A stretch of 64,000 nucleotides of DNA from Dryomyza anilis (lineage: Eukaryota; Arthropoda; Insecta; Diptera; Dryomyzidae): assembly GCA_951804985.1 (NCBI GenBank), contig OX638131.1, forward strand, positions 106,164,464 through 106,228,463, given 5' to 3'. The notes beneath the pieces are model-generated. The model was not told the origin of the DNA. It searched no databases and saw only the letters and a program-made list of their open reading frames with translations. A program made the translations under genes and the position numbers. Shown here piece by piece: positions 49,891 to 60,435 of this stretch. The first letter of the stretch is position 1; every line of letters begins with the position of its first letter.

Positions 49891-50175
49891 TAGCCGCGGT
49901 AGCTCAGTGTTTAGTGCGTTGCACTGCGAGCCGAAAGGTCCCCCGTGCACCGTGCCTGGATTGGGGCTCACAACATATTTTCATAGAAACATTTTTCTAT
50001 ACCTCGCTACCTCTCGGCAGTAAATGGCAAACCTACAAGAATAAAACATTGCCTATGAAAAGCACTCACCCGCCGTTCGGATTCGGCATTAAACTGTAGA
50101 TCCCACCACATTGAGTACAAATATAACACGCACAGCTGAAAATGGTGAGAGAGCTCTGCCTAAGTTCTGTTCAGA
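49891..50175 (+). mobile_element. tRNA-headed SINE, copy 3, 3'-truncated
   Basis: Starts TAGCCGCGGTAGCTCAGTG (A box at 49900-49910). The B-box region is mutated (GTGCACCGTGCC). The body continues to CTAAGTTCTGTTCAG and then stops at the T-run of the neighbouring LINE, missing the last 20-30 bp and the tail. The frame 49914-50099 is read through the SINE. Confidence 0.92.
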
Positions 50176-50266
50176 TTTTTTTTTTTTTTTTACAAATTAA
50201 CCTACGCTCAGGGGATGCCCCCTATTCATGCAATGCACAGTGTTGATCGTAAGAAGGGATGATAGG

Positions 50267-51030
50267 TTAAATGGAGGGTGGAAAGATGGAGTAGTGTCGG
50301 TGAATGTTTGTTTTGAACTTGCCAATATCAAAAATGTCGGGAAAAACAGACGCAGAGAGATTGTTCCACAAACGTATCCTGAGACTGAAGAACGAATTCT
50401 CTCGGTAATGCGTGGTTCTACTGGGAGCCAAGTGAAGGGGTGGGCTTGGTTAAATGCCCGAGTAGAACGAGAGGACATACGACCTGGTGGAAACAGGTCA
50501 TGTATTTCCCTCGAACACTTACCATTGTAATACCTATAGAACAGGCTTACACACCCTACGGTCCTTCGGTGCTCAAAAGAACCAATAGACGATGAAATAT
50601 TTTTATCCCCTATTAAATACATCGCACGTTGTTCGATTCGATTCACGAACTCCAAAGAAGATTTTGAAGCCCCTGCCCATATGTGCGAATTGTATTCCAT
50701 CTTAGGCCTGCTGACCTGCGCACTGTGGACAGTGCGCAGGTCAGTAGGAGTGAAGTATGTCTTACACCGTTTTAAAAAACCGAGGCACTTGGCCGCCTCT
50801 TTCGACACGTCAAATATGTGATCATTCCAACGGAGATCACATTGAATTGATATGCCCAGAACGTCAAGAGCAGCTGACTCTGCAATATCCACAGCACCCA
50901 TATTAAAGGGAGGTAGGGTTGAATCCATTCTTTTGTAAGATAACAGACAACATTGGGTCTTGCGTGCATTAAAATCAACTCTATTTGCAAGACCCCACTC
51001 GGATATTGTGTTAAGGTCATTGCCACATTT
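50267..51030 (-). pseudogene. LINE reverse transcriptase C-terminus, frameshifted
   Basis: The fragment begins CGNDLNTISEWGLANRVDF near 51030, directly after an in-frame stop at the truncation. It continues through LDVLGISIQCDLRWNDHI, KRCKTYFTPTDL and PKMEYNSHIWAGAS, the thumb/connection region downstream of the catalytic YADD, which is absent. A frameshift near FTWLPVEP (about 50420) moves the true frame, which then reads SRTTHYRENS, RLWNNLSASVFPDIFDIGKF and ends at a TAA at 50267-50269. The longer frame to 50197 is out of register in its last third. Non-functional. Confidence 0.9.
50707..50748. repeat. Long hairpin in the LINE coding region
   Basis: CTGACCTGCGCACTGT (50711-50726), loop GG, then the exact complement (50729-50744). 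After one mismatch, three more pairs follow on each side. Confidence 0.9.
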
Positions 51031-51033
51031 TTA

Positions 51034-51613
51034 AAATATCTATAGTTCCTAACCCAAAAGATCGAATGCTCTCGCCTTCTAGAACTTGAACTGGTCGGTT
51101 GTCTTCTCGACTGTTCTCGTTCGGCGAAGTCATTTATAGTTAACGGGAGTAATCCCGTTATCTAAGTCAAGCACATTTACAGTTTTTGTGACTCGAACGG
51201 CTTCGTAGCTAAGGCGCATAAAGTGTAGATAAAATTACTTTGTAAATCAATTAAACAGACATTAGTTATGGCGTTATAATCGAAAGATTGGCCAAGTAAA
51301 TCTTCAATAATTTTATTGAAGTAACTTATATCCAAAAAAAAAAAAAAAAGACCGAATGCCAATAAATTTTAAAAACAGATATAATAATTAGTCAGTGACA
51401 TTTAAATATTTTGGATATGTTTAAATTGTTAATCTGTCTTAGAAACACAAGATAATTCCAAAAATAAAATATAAAGGCTTCTTCTGAAAAACTTACTTTT
51501 TAGATAAAGCATATTTTAGAATGGGGGGCTTTAGAGGTTTTGAGAAAAATGAACATTAGCATTTAGTTTGACTCAAGGCTATGGCAATATCAGAAAATAT
51601 ATGTTGAAATTTT
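51034..51613. other. Non-coding DNA, nothing recognised
   Basis: The first 130 bp are less AT-rich and contain a small hairpin, TAACGGGA/TCCCGTTA, near 51140. The minus-strand frame 51177-51362 is unrecognised. Confidence 0.45.
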
Positions 51614-51735
51614 CCCTATTAGAGTAGACAAGATCATGACCAGATCAAGTTCGTCCTGTAACTGAGCGGGTCATGACAAGGAAATAATCTCATGATCAAA
51701 TCCTTATTATGACCTTACAACAATTTGTACTAGGG
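51614..51735. mobile_element. 122-bp MITE, CCCTA family
   Basis: CCCTATTAGAGTAGAC on the left and ACTAGGG on the right, with ATCATGACC motifs inside on both strands, as in 17303-17742. The ends are shorter and less perfect than in that element. Confidence 0.5.
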
Positions 51736-54049
51736 ATGGTGATGAATTTCGGCCTAGATCCTTCAGGGCACAAAACTATTATTAATTTTAGTCGTAAACA
51801 TTTTTATTTAAAATAGTCAGAATCTGGCCTACTTCTATCACATTCAATTTTTTTTATTTCATTTCGAGGCCTTACTTACTAATATAGGTATTTTTATAGG
51901 ACCCTTTAAAAAAAGAATATTTGATATTGTTATATGTTAAGTATTTGTTTTTAATCAGAGAGTTTTTTAAATGCATTTAAAACTCATTTAAACTCATTAA
52001 AAATCTTTAAAAACTTAATACTTGAAACTAAGTTTTAAAACTCATTATTTAACTATTAAATAAATGCAAACTTATTTTTGAAACAAATATTTGAAATTAT
52101 TTTGAAAAACGAACTTTGAAACGCATATTTTAAGCTCATTTTGAAACCTTTTTATGTCACAAATATTTTTAAATTGTAAATTGTTTAAATTTATTAATTT
52201 TTTACTATAAATATATTATTCTTTTTAACGTTTCACCAAATTCCAGTCACAAATTAGGCGAAAGTTTTTATTATAATTATTTATTTTTATTGGTGGGTAA
52301 CTAATTTCCCAAATAGTCGCGTGTGCTAGTTTGTTTGATTATTTTGCATGTTTTATTTGGTTTGTTTTAGTATTTCGTTCTTTATTGTATCATTTTTAGT
52401 TTTTTATATATTTTTTGGGTCATTTTGACACCGAAAACTGTGTCACATGCAAGCAGACAATCAGTGAAATATTCTCAGCATTGTGGCGTTGTTGAGATAT
52501 TTTTGTTTTTTTTTTTAGTAGAGGATTGTGGGGGGCATTTATAAAATTTTAAAAATAACATTTGTAATTTATGGATTTTTTTTATTGTAGATTTAAAATG
52601 TTATTTTTAGAAAACTGATAATTGATTTTGTAACAAAAATAATGAAACATTAAATCAATGTCGAAAAAAATATAGTTATATAAAATAAAAATTTAAAATC
52701 AAATCTAATTTATTTCATCTATATTTTTCAGTTCATGAACTTACTAAAAAAATACGTTTTCATTTAAAATTCATAATTATAATAATAATAATCAAAAGAT
52801 GTTCATGTCTAAAAATTAATTTTATCAAAATACTTTATCAAAAATATTAATTTGACATCAAATTCGAACTAATAGCAATTATAAATAACACTTTTGATTT
52901 ATTTTCATTCACAACTTTTTCTATTTTAAAACTTAACTCAGACAAATTAAAAAATAAATAAAACAATTTGAATAAATAAACAAAATATGAAATAAGAAAA
53001 GATATATTTATTTGAAGTAGAAAATAGAATAATTTACGCAAATCAATAAGATTTATTTGCCGCAATAAATCAGCTATGTATTTTCAAAATATATTTTGTC
53101 TAGATATTTTTTTTTGTTGTTTCAAAAATTTTTAAATTTATTTCATTTTCAATTGAAGTCAACATTCATGATTGATTATTTGCAGAAACGCTGAAATAAA
53201 AACAGCATTGAAAAGTGTGAAAATTGAAAAGTGTAAAAAAGAAAATAACACAATTTTTCTTGCACTCTCTTAAAATCACACACAAAAAATATAAGAAAAC
53301 CAATAGAAAAACAAACGCCGAAAATGTCAACTGTCAACAATACGAAAAGTTAACAAATCACAGACGCTGTGTGGTGAGAGCGTGCAAGGGTGCAAAAATA
53401 TTTAACAAAAATGAGTATAACACAACAGAGAGTGCCTAAATAAAATAATGAGTGTAACGTTTAACTAAAACAAAACAGAGAATTTATACTGAGAGAGAAA
53501 GAAGAGCATTACCAAAGAGGAAAAAAAATCGATTAAATGTATAAACTCTGTTTGGAAAATCAAATGAAAAATCATATGTTAATCAAAACTAGACAGAACA
53601 GCTGTGTGATGCGTTGTACTTAGCAAAAAGGATAGAGCCAAAGAAAAACAAACAGGAAAAACTAAAAACAGAGAGCGAGAGCCAAAAATACGAACATAAA
53701 ACAGATGGAAAATGAAATTTGTCTGCGCATTTAGCGACGAAAAATGTAAAACAACAAATTACCCAGAGTACAGAATACGTGCAGAGTACAAAATTAAATA
53801 GGTGTATAGGACTTTATACAATATATTTTTTTACTTGACATGGTGTCTCCACTAGACATAATTTATGGTTGTGTCTTGCCATTTATGTCTTGCCAGAAAT
53901 GTCGGAGATTATGGTATGGCTGAAATGTCGGCATAAAGTATGCCATGATTTGACGTTTCGGAATAATTTCAAATCAAAAAATATTTAGCCAAATATTTTT
54001 TTTGCTAAAAACAAATGGCAAATAAATAATTGGAAAAGTATTTTTAAAT
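51736..54049. other. AT-rich DNA, no supported gene
   Basis: The frames 52847-53065 (minus) and 53224-53439 (plus) are low-complexity. Around 53845-53945 short repeats of ATGTC(G/T) and TATGCC occur without a defined element. Confidence 0.5.
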
Positions 54050-54113
54050 AATGATGCGAATCGATAGGTGCTTTGAAAAAAAACAATTAATGCCTTTACA
54101 TCACTATTTTATC
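54050..54113 (+). repeat. Foldback repeat R, right arm only
   Basis: Matches the right arm of the complete copy at 54889-55093 (AATGATGC...CATCACTATTTTATC), together with about 50 bp of the loop in front of it. It lies about 90 bp left of the mini-me, while a complete R copy lies about 20 bp to its right. Confidence 0.7.
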
Positions 54114-54201
54114 TTGCACCACTAAAGAGTTATAGCAAAAAAAAGAAAAGATTCGCCCTTTTGGCATGACAAGATTTTCAATTTTACAAATTTCTTCGTT
54201 T

Positions 54202-54868
54202 TTATACCCTACACTAAGAGTGAAAGGGTATATTCAGTTTGGTGCGCCGTTTGTAATACCCAGAACGAAGCATCTCCGGTATGGAAAAGTATATATATTC
54301 AGCATGACCTCCTGACTCGATTTAGCGATCTCCGTCTGTCTGTCTGTTGAAATCCCTTGAATAGTTAGATAAATGATATATATAAAATTTAGATTACTTA
54401 TATACCTACGCTGTATGTGCGAGATCGGACTTTTGTGACCTGTGATCTGACCATTTATATTCAAAAATACCTCATATTAAATTTACATCTACAGATCAAT
54501 TTTTCTGTATACGTGCTTAGGTAAACTTTTTTGGTCAAATATATATTGAAATCATGCTCAAATACATGAAAATAATGTTTTCCGCCGATACGACTCGTGG
54601 TCCAAAAAAAAAAATTGAAATTCGGTACATCTACCCATTTGTAAATATGGGTATCAAATGAATAGAAATTCTTAGGCGATTGAAAGTTTGTAATTATTTT
54701 CAGGATTCGTATACCCTGGTGACCAATATATTAGTTTGAATAGTAACCACACATATGTGTAGGTCTATAGTCGGCTTAAACCGACTATAATTTTGATAAT
54801 ACTAACTATCATAATAACACCAAAATTAAAATTTCCCATGTGATCTAAACTTCCCAACTGGTTCTTTT
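54202..54868 (-). mobile_element. mini-me-like element, subfamily B, copy 3
   Basis: Left end TATACCCTACACTAAGAGTG, then the TATATATA run, the core complement GACCTCCTGACTCGATTTAG, a short GTCTGTCT tract, the CACATATGTGTAGG block, the GTCGGCTTAAACCGAC hairpin and the end complement CCCAACTGGTTC. The tetranucleotide tract is short here. The minus-strand frame 54234-54464 is not a gene. Confidence 0.9.
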
Positions 54869-54888
54869 ATAAGTCTCTATTGGTTGAA

Positions 54889-55093
54889 GATAAAATATTA
54901 TTGTAGTGGCATTAATTGTTTGTTTTTAAAGCACCTATCGATTGGCATCATTACTTTAAAATATTTTGCCGTACATTTTTCTGAAAAATAACAAATGGCA
55001 AATGAATATTTGGAAAATTATTTTTAAAAAATGATGCCATTCGAAAGGTGCTTTAAAAACAAATAATAATTCCCTTTACATCACTATTTTATC
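54889..55093. mobile_element. Foldback repeat R, complete copy
   Basis: 64-bp arms at 54889-54952 and 55030-55093 (GCACCTATCGATTGGCATCA and its complement, AGTGGCATTAATTGTTTG and its complement) enclose a 77-bp loop containing AACAAATGGCAAAT. Single-arm copies occur at 20642-20703 and 54050-54113. Confidence 0.8.
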
Positions 55094-55627
55094 TTAAAGA
55101 GTTATAGCATAAAAAAACAAAAATATTTGCGTTTTGGTCAGTTTATAGTCACACAAAATCCGTATTTATAATTCGGTAAGTTGTCTAAATCCAAAGATAT
55201 TTTATATACGTTATAATAATTGATAAATAAACAAACAAAAATATCAAAAAATAAAAAATAATTTTAACTAATTTTTAAAGCACTTCAAAATTTTAAATAT
55301 GATTTCCCAACATTTTTAAAAATGGACATTCGCCCCTATGGCATAACAGTACGGATATGTACATGAAAATTATATCATAATCACTTAAATCAAAAAGCAA
55401 AAATCTAAAATTAGGGTTTGTTAGTTTTCTCTGACTAAATCTTTATAATGTATCGAAATTAACATTGTTTTTGAGTTTTATTTAGGTATTTTCAAAAATC
55501 CAGACTTCCAAAAGTAATAAATTTAGAACTGTTTCTGAAAGCTCACAAAATGGAACATAAAAATCTTCTCTTAAGGCTCATAAAAGAGTATAATTTGGAA
55601 ATATTTTGGTAGCACACACTGAGCCAT
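55094..55627. other. AT-rich DNA, nothing recognised
   Basis: No gene or repeat defined. The first 60 bp continue the similarity to the DNA flanking R near 20585-20640 (GAGTTATAGC and following). Confidence 0.5.
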
Positions 55628-55878
55628 TGTCTCCAAATACATTGTCTCCAAATACATTTCTATGAACAACTTAAATTTTGAGTTTGTTGATTAATATTAT
55701 AAAAAGTAATTGATGCATTTTAAAAGTTGAGATATCAATTGATAGATTTACATTTGCTTATCATGTGGTAAAAAAATTGAGATCATCGATTAAAAATTGA
55801 CAAATATATTAAGATTTTTGTAAATGGATATTTGGAATTTTGAAAATGTATTTAGTGACTTTTCGTTCAACAACGACG
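55628..55878 (+). mobile_element. MITE with CGTTGTAGAAC ends, copy 2
   Basis: Matches 4841-5068 in the same orientation. The right end TTAGTGACTTTTCGTTCAAC is well kept. The left end is altered and contains a direct duplication of TTGTCTCCAAATACAT. Confidence 0.72.
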
Positions 55879-56550
55879 TTATAAAAATGATTTTCTACAT
55901 ATTACGTTTAAGAGTAATTGCATATTAAATACTGGGAATATTTTGCAATTTCCAGATAATATGTAGCAAAACAATTTTAATGAACACAGTCAAAGGTTGA
56001 TTCATTGATTGCGTGTCTAGTCAAATTGACTATTTACATTTTAGATGGAAAATAAAAATTAAAAGATATATAGAAATAGTAGAACTTACCACAGTAGCAA
56101 ATTTTCTTTGTAATTTTCTATTCAATGTAAATGTTTACTGCTGATTTTTGCTGATATTTTTATTTTCAAAGTGAAATTTACCATTCAAACTTTTTTATAT
56201 ATTTTTAAAAGTTTTTATTTTCAAATATATAAATTTATTTTCAAATATATATTTTTCGTTTAATGGTTATTTATTTTTAAATGATAATTTTTTGTATAAT
56301 TTTTTTTTCCATATATTATTTATTTTTCACTATTAAGTTCACACTTTATTATTTGTTCATTTTCACCTTTTTATTATTTTATTAAGTATTTTTTTTTCTT
56401 CAGTTTGAGCTTTAACATTTACGTAGATATTTTTAAAAGTTCAACTCAAAACGCGAAAACCATGACTCTTCGTGCACTATAAACATATTTTGTTTTATTG
56501 CTGAATTTGCAGAAAAATAATAAATAAAAAAATAATTAAAACAAAATTAA
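55879..56550. other. AT-rich DNA, nothing recognised
   Basis: Low-complexity T-rich sequence without a supportable feature. Confidence 0.5.
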
Positions 56551-56811
56551 ATCAAAAATGATGATGGAAAATTTTATGTAACACAAACAACAGCAGTAGC
56601 TACAGCAACAACAGTGACGCCAACCAACACAACAATAATAAAAACAAAAACCAAAAGAAGACTCAAAAAACCAATGCATTCTACGAGCCACCAGTTTTCG
56701 CCATCACTTGGCTCCACTCTCATACCTCTTTGTGCCTCTTTGGCGACGACACGACATCGTTGGGTGGCTCGGCTCAATGCATTGTTTGCTAGTTTCGAGC
56801 ATGAAATTTAG
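56551..56811 (+). CDS. Thr-rich open frame in a less AT-rich island, unproven
   Basis: One frame is open for 87 codons, from a stop at 56548 to a TAG at 56809-56811. It starts with a CA-rich stretch (Thr/Ala/Val) and passes through KTKTKRRLKKPMHS and HRWVARLNALFASFEHE. The first Met is at 56614. There is no known domain. The island is richer in GC than the flanks and continues to about 56880. CA-rich, CAG/CAA-containing sequence of this kind is common in fly 5' UTRs, so it could be a non-coding exon. The overlapping minus-strand frame is equally unsupported. Confidence 0.15.
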   Translation: MKNDDGKFYVTQTTAVATATTVTPTNTTIIKTKTKRRLKKPMHSTSHQFSPSLGSTLIPLCASLATTRHRWVARLNALFASFEHEI

Positions 56812-56898
56812 CTCTCGGCGAATCGCAACGAAAAGAGTAACACCGAAATGTACCGTGGCATAGGGATGCTGGGACTAAGTTTCAGTTGAAATTCTTAT

Positions 56899-57622
56899 TA
56901 GGGAAATTGTGAAAGTTGGTGTGATGAAATTAGTAAAAATTATGAAAGTTATAGTCGGTCTGATTCGTCTATAAATGTGATAATGTGTGCGGTTACCATT
57001 AAATTGGTGCAAAGGTCACCAGGGTTTAGGAATCCTGAAAATAACTACAAACTTGCAATCTTTGGTTTGAGTACCCATATCTACCAGGGTGAGTATACCG
57101 AATTACGATTTTTTTGTTGGGGAACTACAAGTCGTTTCGTTGTAAAAATATTATTTTTATATATTTGAACATTAAGTCAATATATATTTGAGCAAACAAG
57201 TTTGCTTCGCGCCGTATAACAGAAAATTCATCCGTACAGGTTAATGTTATATGAGGTATTTGGACATAAGTGGTCGGGTCACTGGTCACAATTGACCGAT
57301 CATGCCCATTTTTAATACCAGACAATATTTGAACATAAATGCTCAATGTATATTTGAGCAAAAAAAAGTTTACTTCGCGACGTATAATAGAAAATTCACC
57401 CGTAAAGGTTAATGTTATATGAGGTATTTGGAAATAAGTGGTCACTGGTCACAATTGTCCGATCATTTTCAACACCAGACAGCATAGGTATATAAGTAAT
57501 CTAAATTTGAAGTTTCATTAATTAAGCTCCTCTAGTTTTTCTGTAATCGTGATTTAAACAGACTGGGTATTACAAACGGCGTACCAAACTGAATATACCA
57601 TTTTACCCTTAGTGTAGGGTAT
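56899..57622 (+). mobile_element. mini-me-like element, subfamily B, copy 4, with internal duplication
   Basis: Decayed start (GGGAAATTGTGAAAGTTGG) and good end (TTAGTGTAGGGTATA). A block of about 166 bp beginning ATATTTGAGCAAA is duplicated in tandem (about 57184 and 57350), including GGTTAATGTTATATGAGG and GGTCACAATT. The (GACA)n tract and the core are deleted, so the tail joins directly after GATTTAAACAGACTGGG. Confidence 0.82.
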
Positions 57623-57895
57623 AATAAAGTATTACATTTTTCTGAAAAATTGAATACATTTTCAATATAGGTGAGCCATTCCACCACAAATGAACTCGAA
57701 AAAAGGGAGTTCCATCCCTTTTTTCAAGTTCAATGAAATTTGAGCATTAAAAATTGGATTTTTTTCTTATTATGATGTCATTATTATACCATTATGAAAA
57801 ATGAAATGCAAATTTATAATAAATCAACAAAAATTTTATATTTTTTAAATCTAGAAAATGAAATTTTTAAGAACATCACTTTTGAAGTGCAAGGT

Positions 57896-58556
57896 CCCAT
57901 GTAGGAAAAAATGATGGGCCCAAGTCTTGCACCAAGAATGCATTGCTCTGGGCTATGTCTGGTACCCAGAATTGGCTGAATACTGGTTAAGCCTTGGAAT
58001 GATAAGAAGGGCAACAATTGACTGGCAAGACTGGCTCTAAGTATTCGGCCAAGACTGGCAAACAATTTTTGATCAACATAATAATGGGCCAGGACTGGAC
58101 CATTTCAATAATGCATAAAAATGGATTTTTTTTACGCAACTTTTCTTTTTCTTCCATTCTACTTATTCTCATTTATTTTATACAATTTCACACTTTTCCA
58201 ATTTTAAGTAATTTAAAAATTGTAAAAAAAAATTCAGTTGTCACACGCTGGAATCGAACTCTTGACTCTGAAGTTAAAGTCCATTTCTCTCCCCGTTTCT
58301 CTCCCCGTTTAATTGAATTATGATTTGAGTATACTCTAGCATATGTCTGTTAGTTCTGGCTGAGTCTTGGGCGAGTTTTACTTAACCAGACCTGCATTTG
58401 TCACTTCTGGCTGAGTCTTGGATGAGAACTAATTTACCAGGCCTTGCTCTCCCAGTTCTGGCTGATTCTTGGACGAAGGTTTATTAACCAAGCATTGGTC
58501 TGCCAGTGCTGGTTGAGTCTTCAGCCCATCGTCAGGCCTGGCATTCCTTACATGGG
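57896..58556. mobile_element. 661-bp TIR element with 51-bp subterminal minisatellite
   Basis: CCCATGTAGGAA at 57896 is inverted as TTCCTTACATGGG at 58544-58556; GATGGGC(C/T) follows inside each end. Near the right end TTCTGGCTGAGTCTTGG recurs at 58354, 58405, 58456 and 58507, exactly 51 bp apart. The left third holds related inverted pieces (CCAAGACTGGCAAA, AGAATTGGCTGAA). The middle (58130-58330) is unrelated AT-rich DNA. Family unknown. Confidence 0.75.
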
Positions 58557-59449
58557 GTTTAAGATAACAGGACACATATTTAAGTTTTGAAGTTACTTGT
58601 TTCTGGCATTTCTGAAATCAGGAATTACTTGAGTAGTTTTAATATGATGAAAACCATTTTATTTTATTGAAAAATTGAATTCTGAAATACCAAAAATATG
58701 TTTTTAAAATTTCAATTCTATTTCGGTCAAATGCTAGAACATACCGAAAAAAATTAATCTGTATTAAAAAATCAAAAAGATATGTCATATTTCTATAAGA
58801 ATACGGTATATTCGTAGCAAAATGCAGAGAACTGCATCTGAATAAAAAAAATAATATTTATAAAAAAATGAAAAAAAACGTACACAATAAAACTCAATAA
58901 ATAACAACGTGTTGTCAAGTGTGAACCAAAATAGCTACAAAAAAAATATTGTGCAATGACAGGAGGTGGGACAGTGGGTGAAGTATTGAGTCTGAAGAAA
59001 TACCACAAAATAAAAAGAAATACCAAAAAAGCAAATGTATAACGTGTGAAATTATCGCACAAATTTGCAAAAATATTCAAAGACGCGCACAAAAATATAA
59101 CCACAAGAATTATAGTCAGAACCTCAGCTCAGACCCTGTACAAAAACCACACGCAGTCAAACAATCCATAGCAACAATAAAAAAATTAATGATTCTAATA
59201 AAAAAAAACAAGTGACGTTGTTACTTTGATTTTGTTTTTAATGTCAACGAGCCAAAGCAAAATGCAAGCTAGACACGATTTTTGTTTTTAAATGGCAACA
59301 AAACAATATTGCCTTTTAGTAGGTATTACTTACTACAAAAACATGGTATTAAAAAAAAACACAACATTATCTTTAACAATTGAGGCTGCAACTCAAGAGC
59401 CGAGACGGGTTTAAGTGCTGTTTTATGCTCTGTTGCTGCCTTTTTCAAA
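58557..59449. other. Non-coding DNA, nothing recognised
   Basis: The minus-strand frame 58793-59104 is Phe-rich and unrecognised. Confidence 0.5.
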
Positions 59450-59588
59450 ATGGCTTTGTTTGCATCTTTAACACTTTCTCATTCACTCTCCCCAATTCAT
59501 TCCGTAAATTCACTTATTCAACCGATTTATTCTTTTCATTTTTCAAATTTAAGTAATTTTCCAATATTTCATTCAATATTTCTTTTAA

Positions 59589-59813
59589 CCCTTCTGCACA
59601 ATTTGGGTCAAAATGACCAAATTTTTTTTTTGGAAAATCACCATCTTTGGTATTTCAAAATATTTGTACATATACATTTTTTTGTTCTTGCTTTTATTCA
59701 GTTTTATTTTAAATGATTGAAAGTAAATTAATTTAATGAAAAAACCGATGGTTTCATATTCAATTATATATTTATGGCAATGAGGTCAATTTGGCCCAAT
59801 TTGAATAGACGGG
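59589..59813. mobile_element. piggyBac-like MITE
   Basis: Starts CCCTTCTGCACAATTTGGGT directly after TTAA (59585-59588). The right end, GGTCAATTTGGCCCAATTTG with AATAGACGGG, is its imperfect complement (about 30 bp). A CCC-start and a TTAA target are piggyBac traits. The right TTAA is absent (GGGATATG), so it may be mutated or the end slightly misplaced. No coding capacity. Confidence 0.65.
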
Positions 59814-60435
59814 ATATGCTTGCAATTTATGCAGAAGAGGTAAATGTTCCATTCCATGCAATCTTCTTTTTACTGTATTCCTTCAATCGATCTTCCTTCA
59901 TCTACGTCAATCCCCACTTCATGCCATTATTATATTTCCGGCTTCATTTCATTTCGAACTTAAACTCATTCACCAGCATTTCATTCAATAATTCTCTGTC
60001 GTATTTTTTCCATTCCTTCAAATATTCAATTAACTCACTTCCTTCTACCGATCTTCCTTTACATCCAACCCTCTATACTGCATTACTTCCTTCTATTTAA
60101 GACTTTATTTAATTTTGTTGCCTTATTTAATTTTCCAACATTAATTAATTTTCCAACGATTGATTCAATTCGGTTCATAAATTTCTTTTTCATATTCGAA
60201 CCTTCCCCTTTAACTTTTTCGTCAAATCTTCTACATCCTTCATCTCTTCATCTACCGATCTTCCTTTAAATACTGCCCCTCAATAAAAAATTAATTTTCT
60301 TATTTCATTTCATTCTTCAAAGCTTTTTCCATAATTGTATTCCATGTTCCAACAACTACCTTTCCTTCAGTTCATATATTTGACGTCTTTCTACGACCCT
60401 TCTTCCTTTATCAACTCTACTTCCCCTATCTTATT

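Larger units (their letters stand above)
50176..51033 (-). mobile_element. Jockey/CR1-like LINE, 5'-truncated
   Basis: A 16-nt poly-T at 50176-50191 is the poly-A tail of a minus-strand retrotransposon. The body encodes only the C-terminal part of the reverse transcriptase and is cut off near 51033, typical of LINE 5' truncation. It ends tail to tail against the SINE. The A-tail favours jockey over CR1. Confidence 0.85.

Noticed and set aside
50228..50530. 100-codon plus-strand frame
   Set aside because: Antisense shadow of the LINE reverse-transcriptase fragment.
53845..53945. Relation to the TIR element at 22018-22868 through CTAGACATAATTTATGG
   Set aside because: Similarity is limited to one short block and no second terminus was found.
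58231..58275. Possible tRNA gene: a GTTCGATTCC B-box-like motif on the minus strand
   Set aside because: I could not fold a T-arm, anticodon arm or acceptor stem around it; at most a tRNA-derived scrap.
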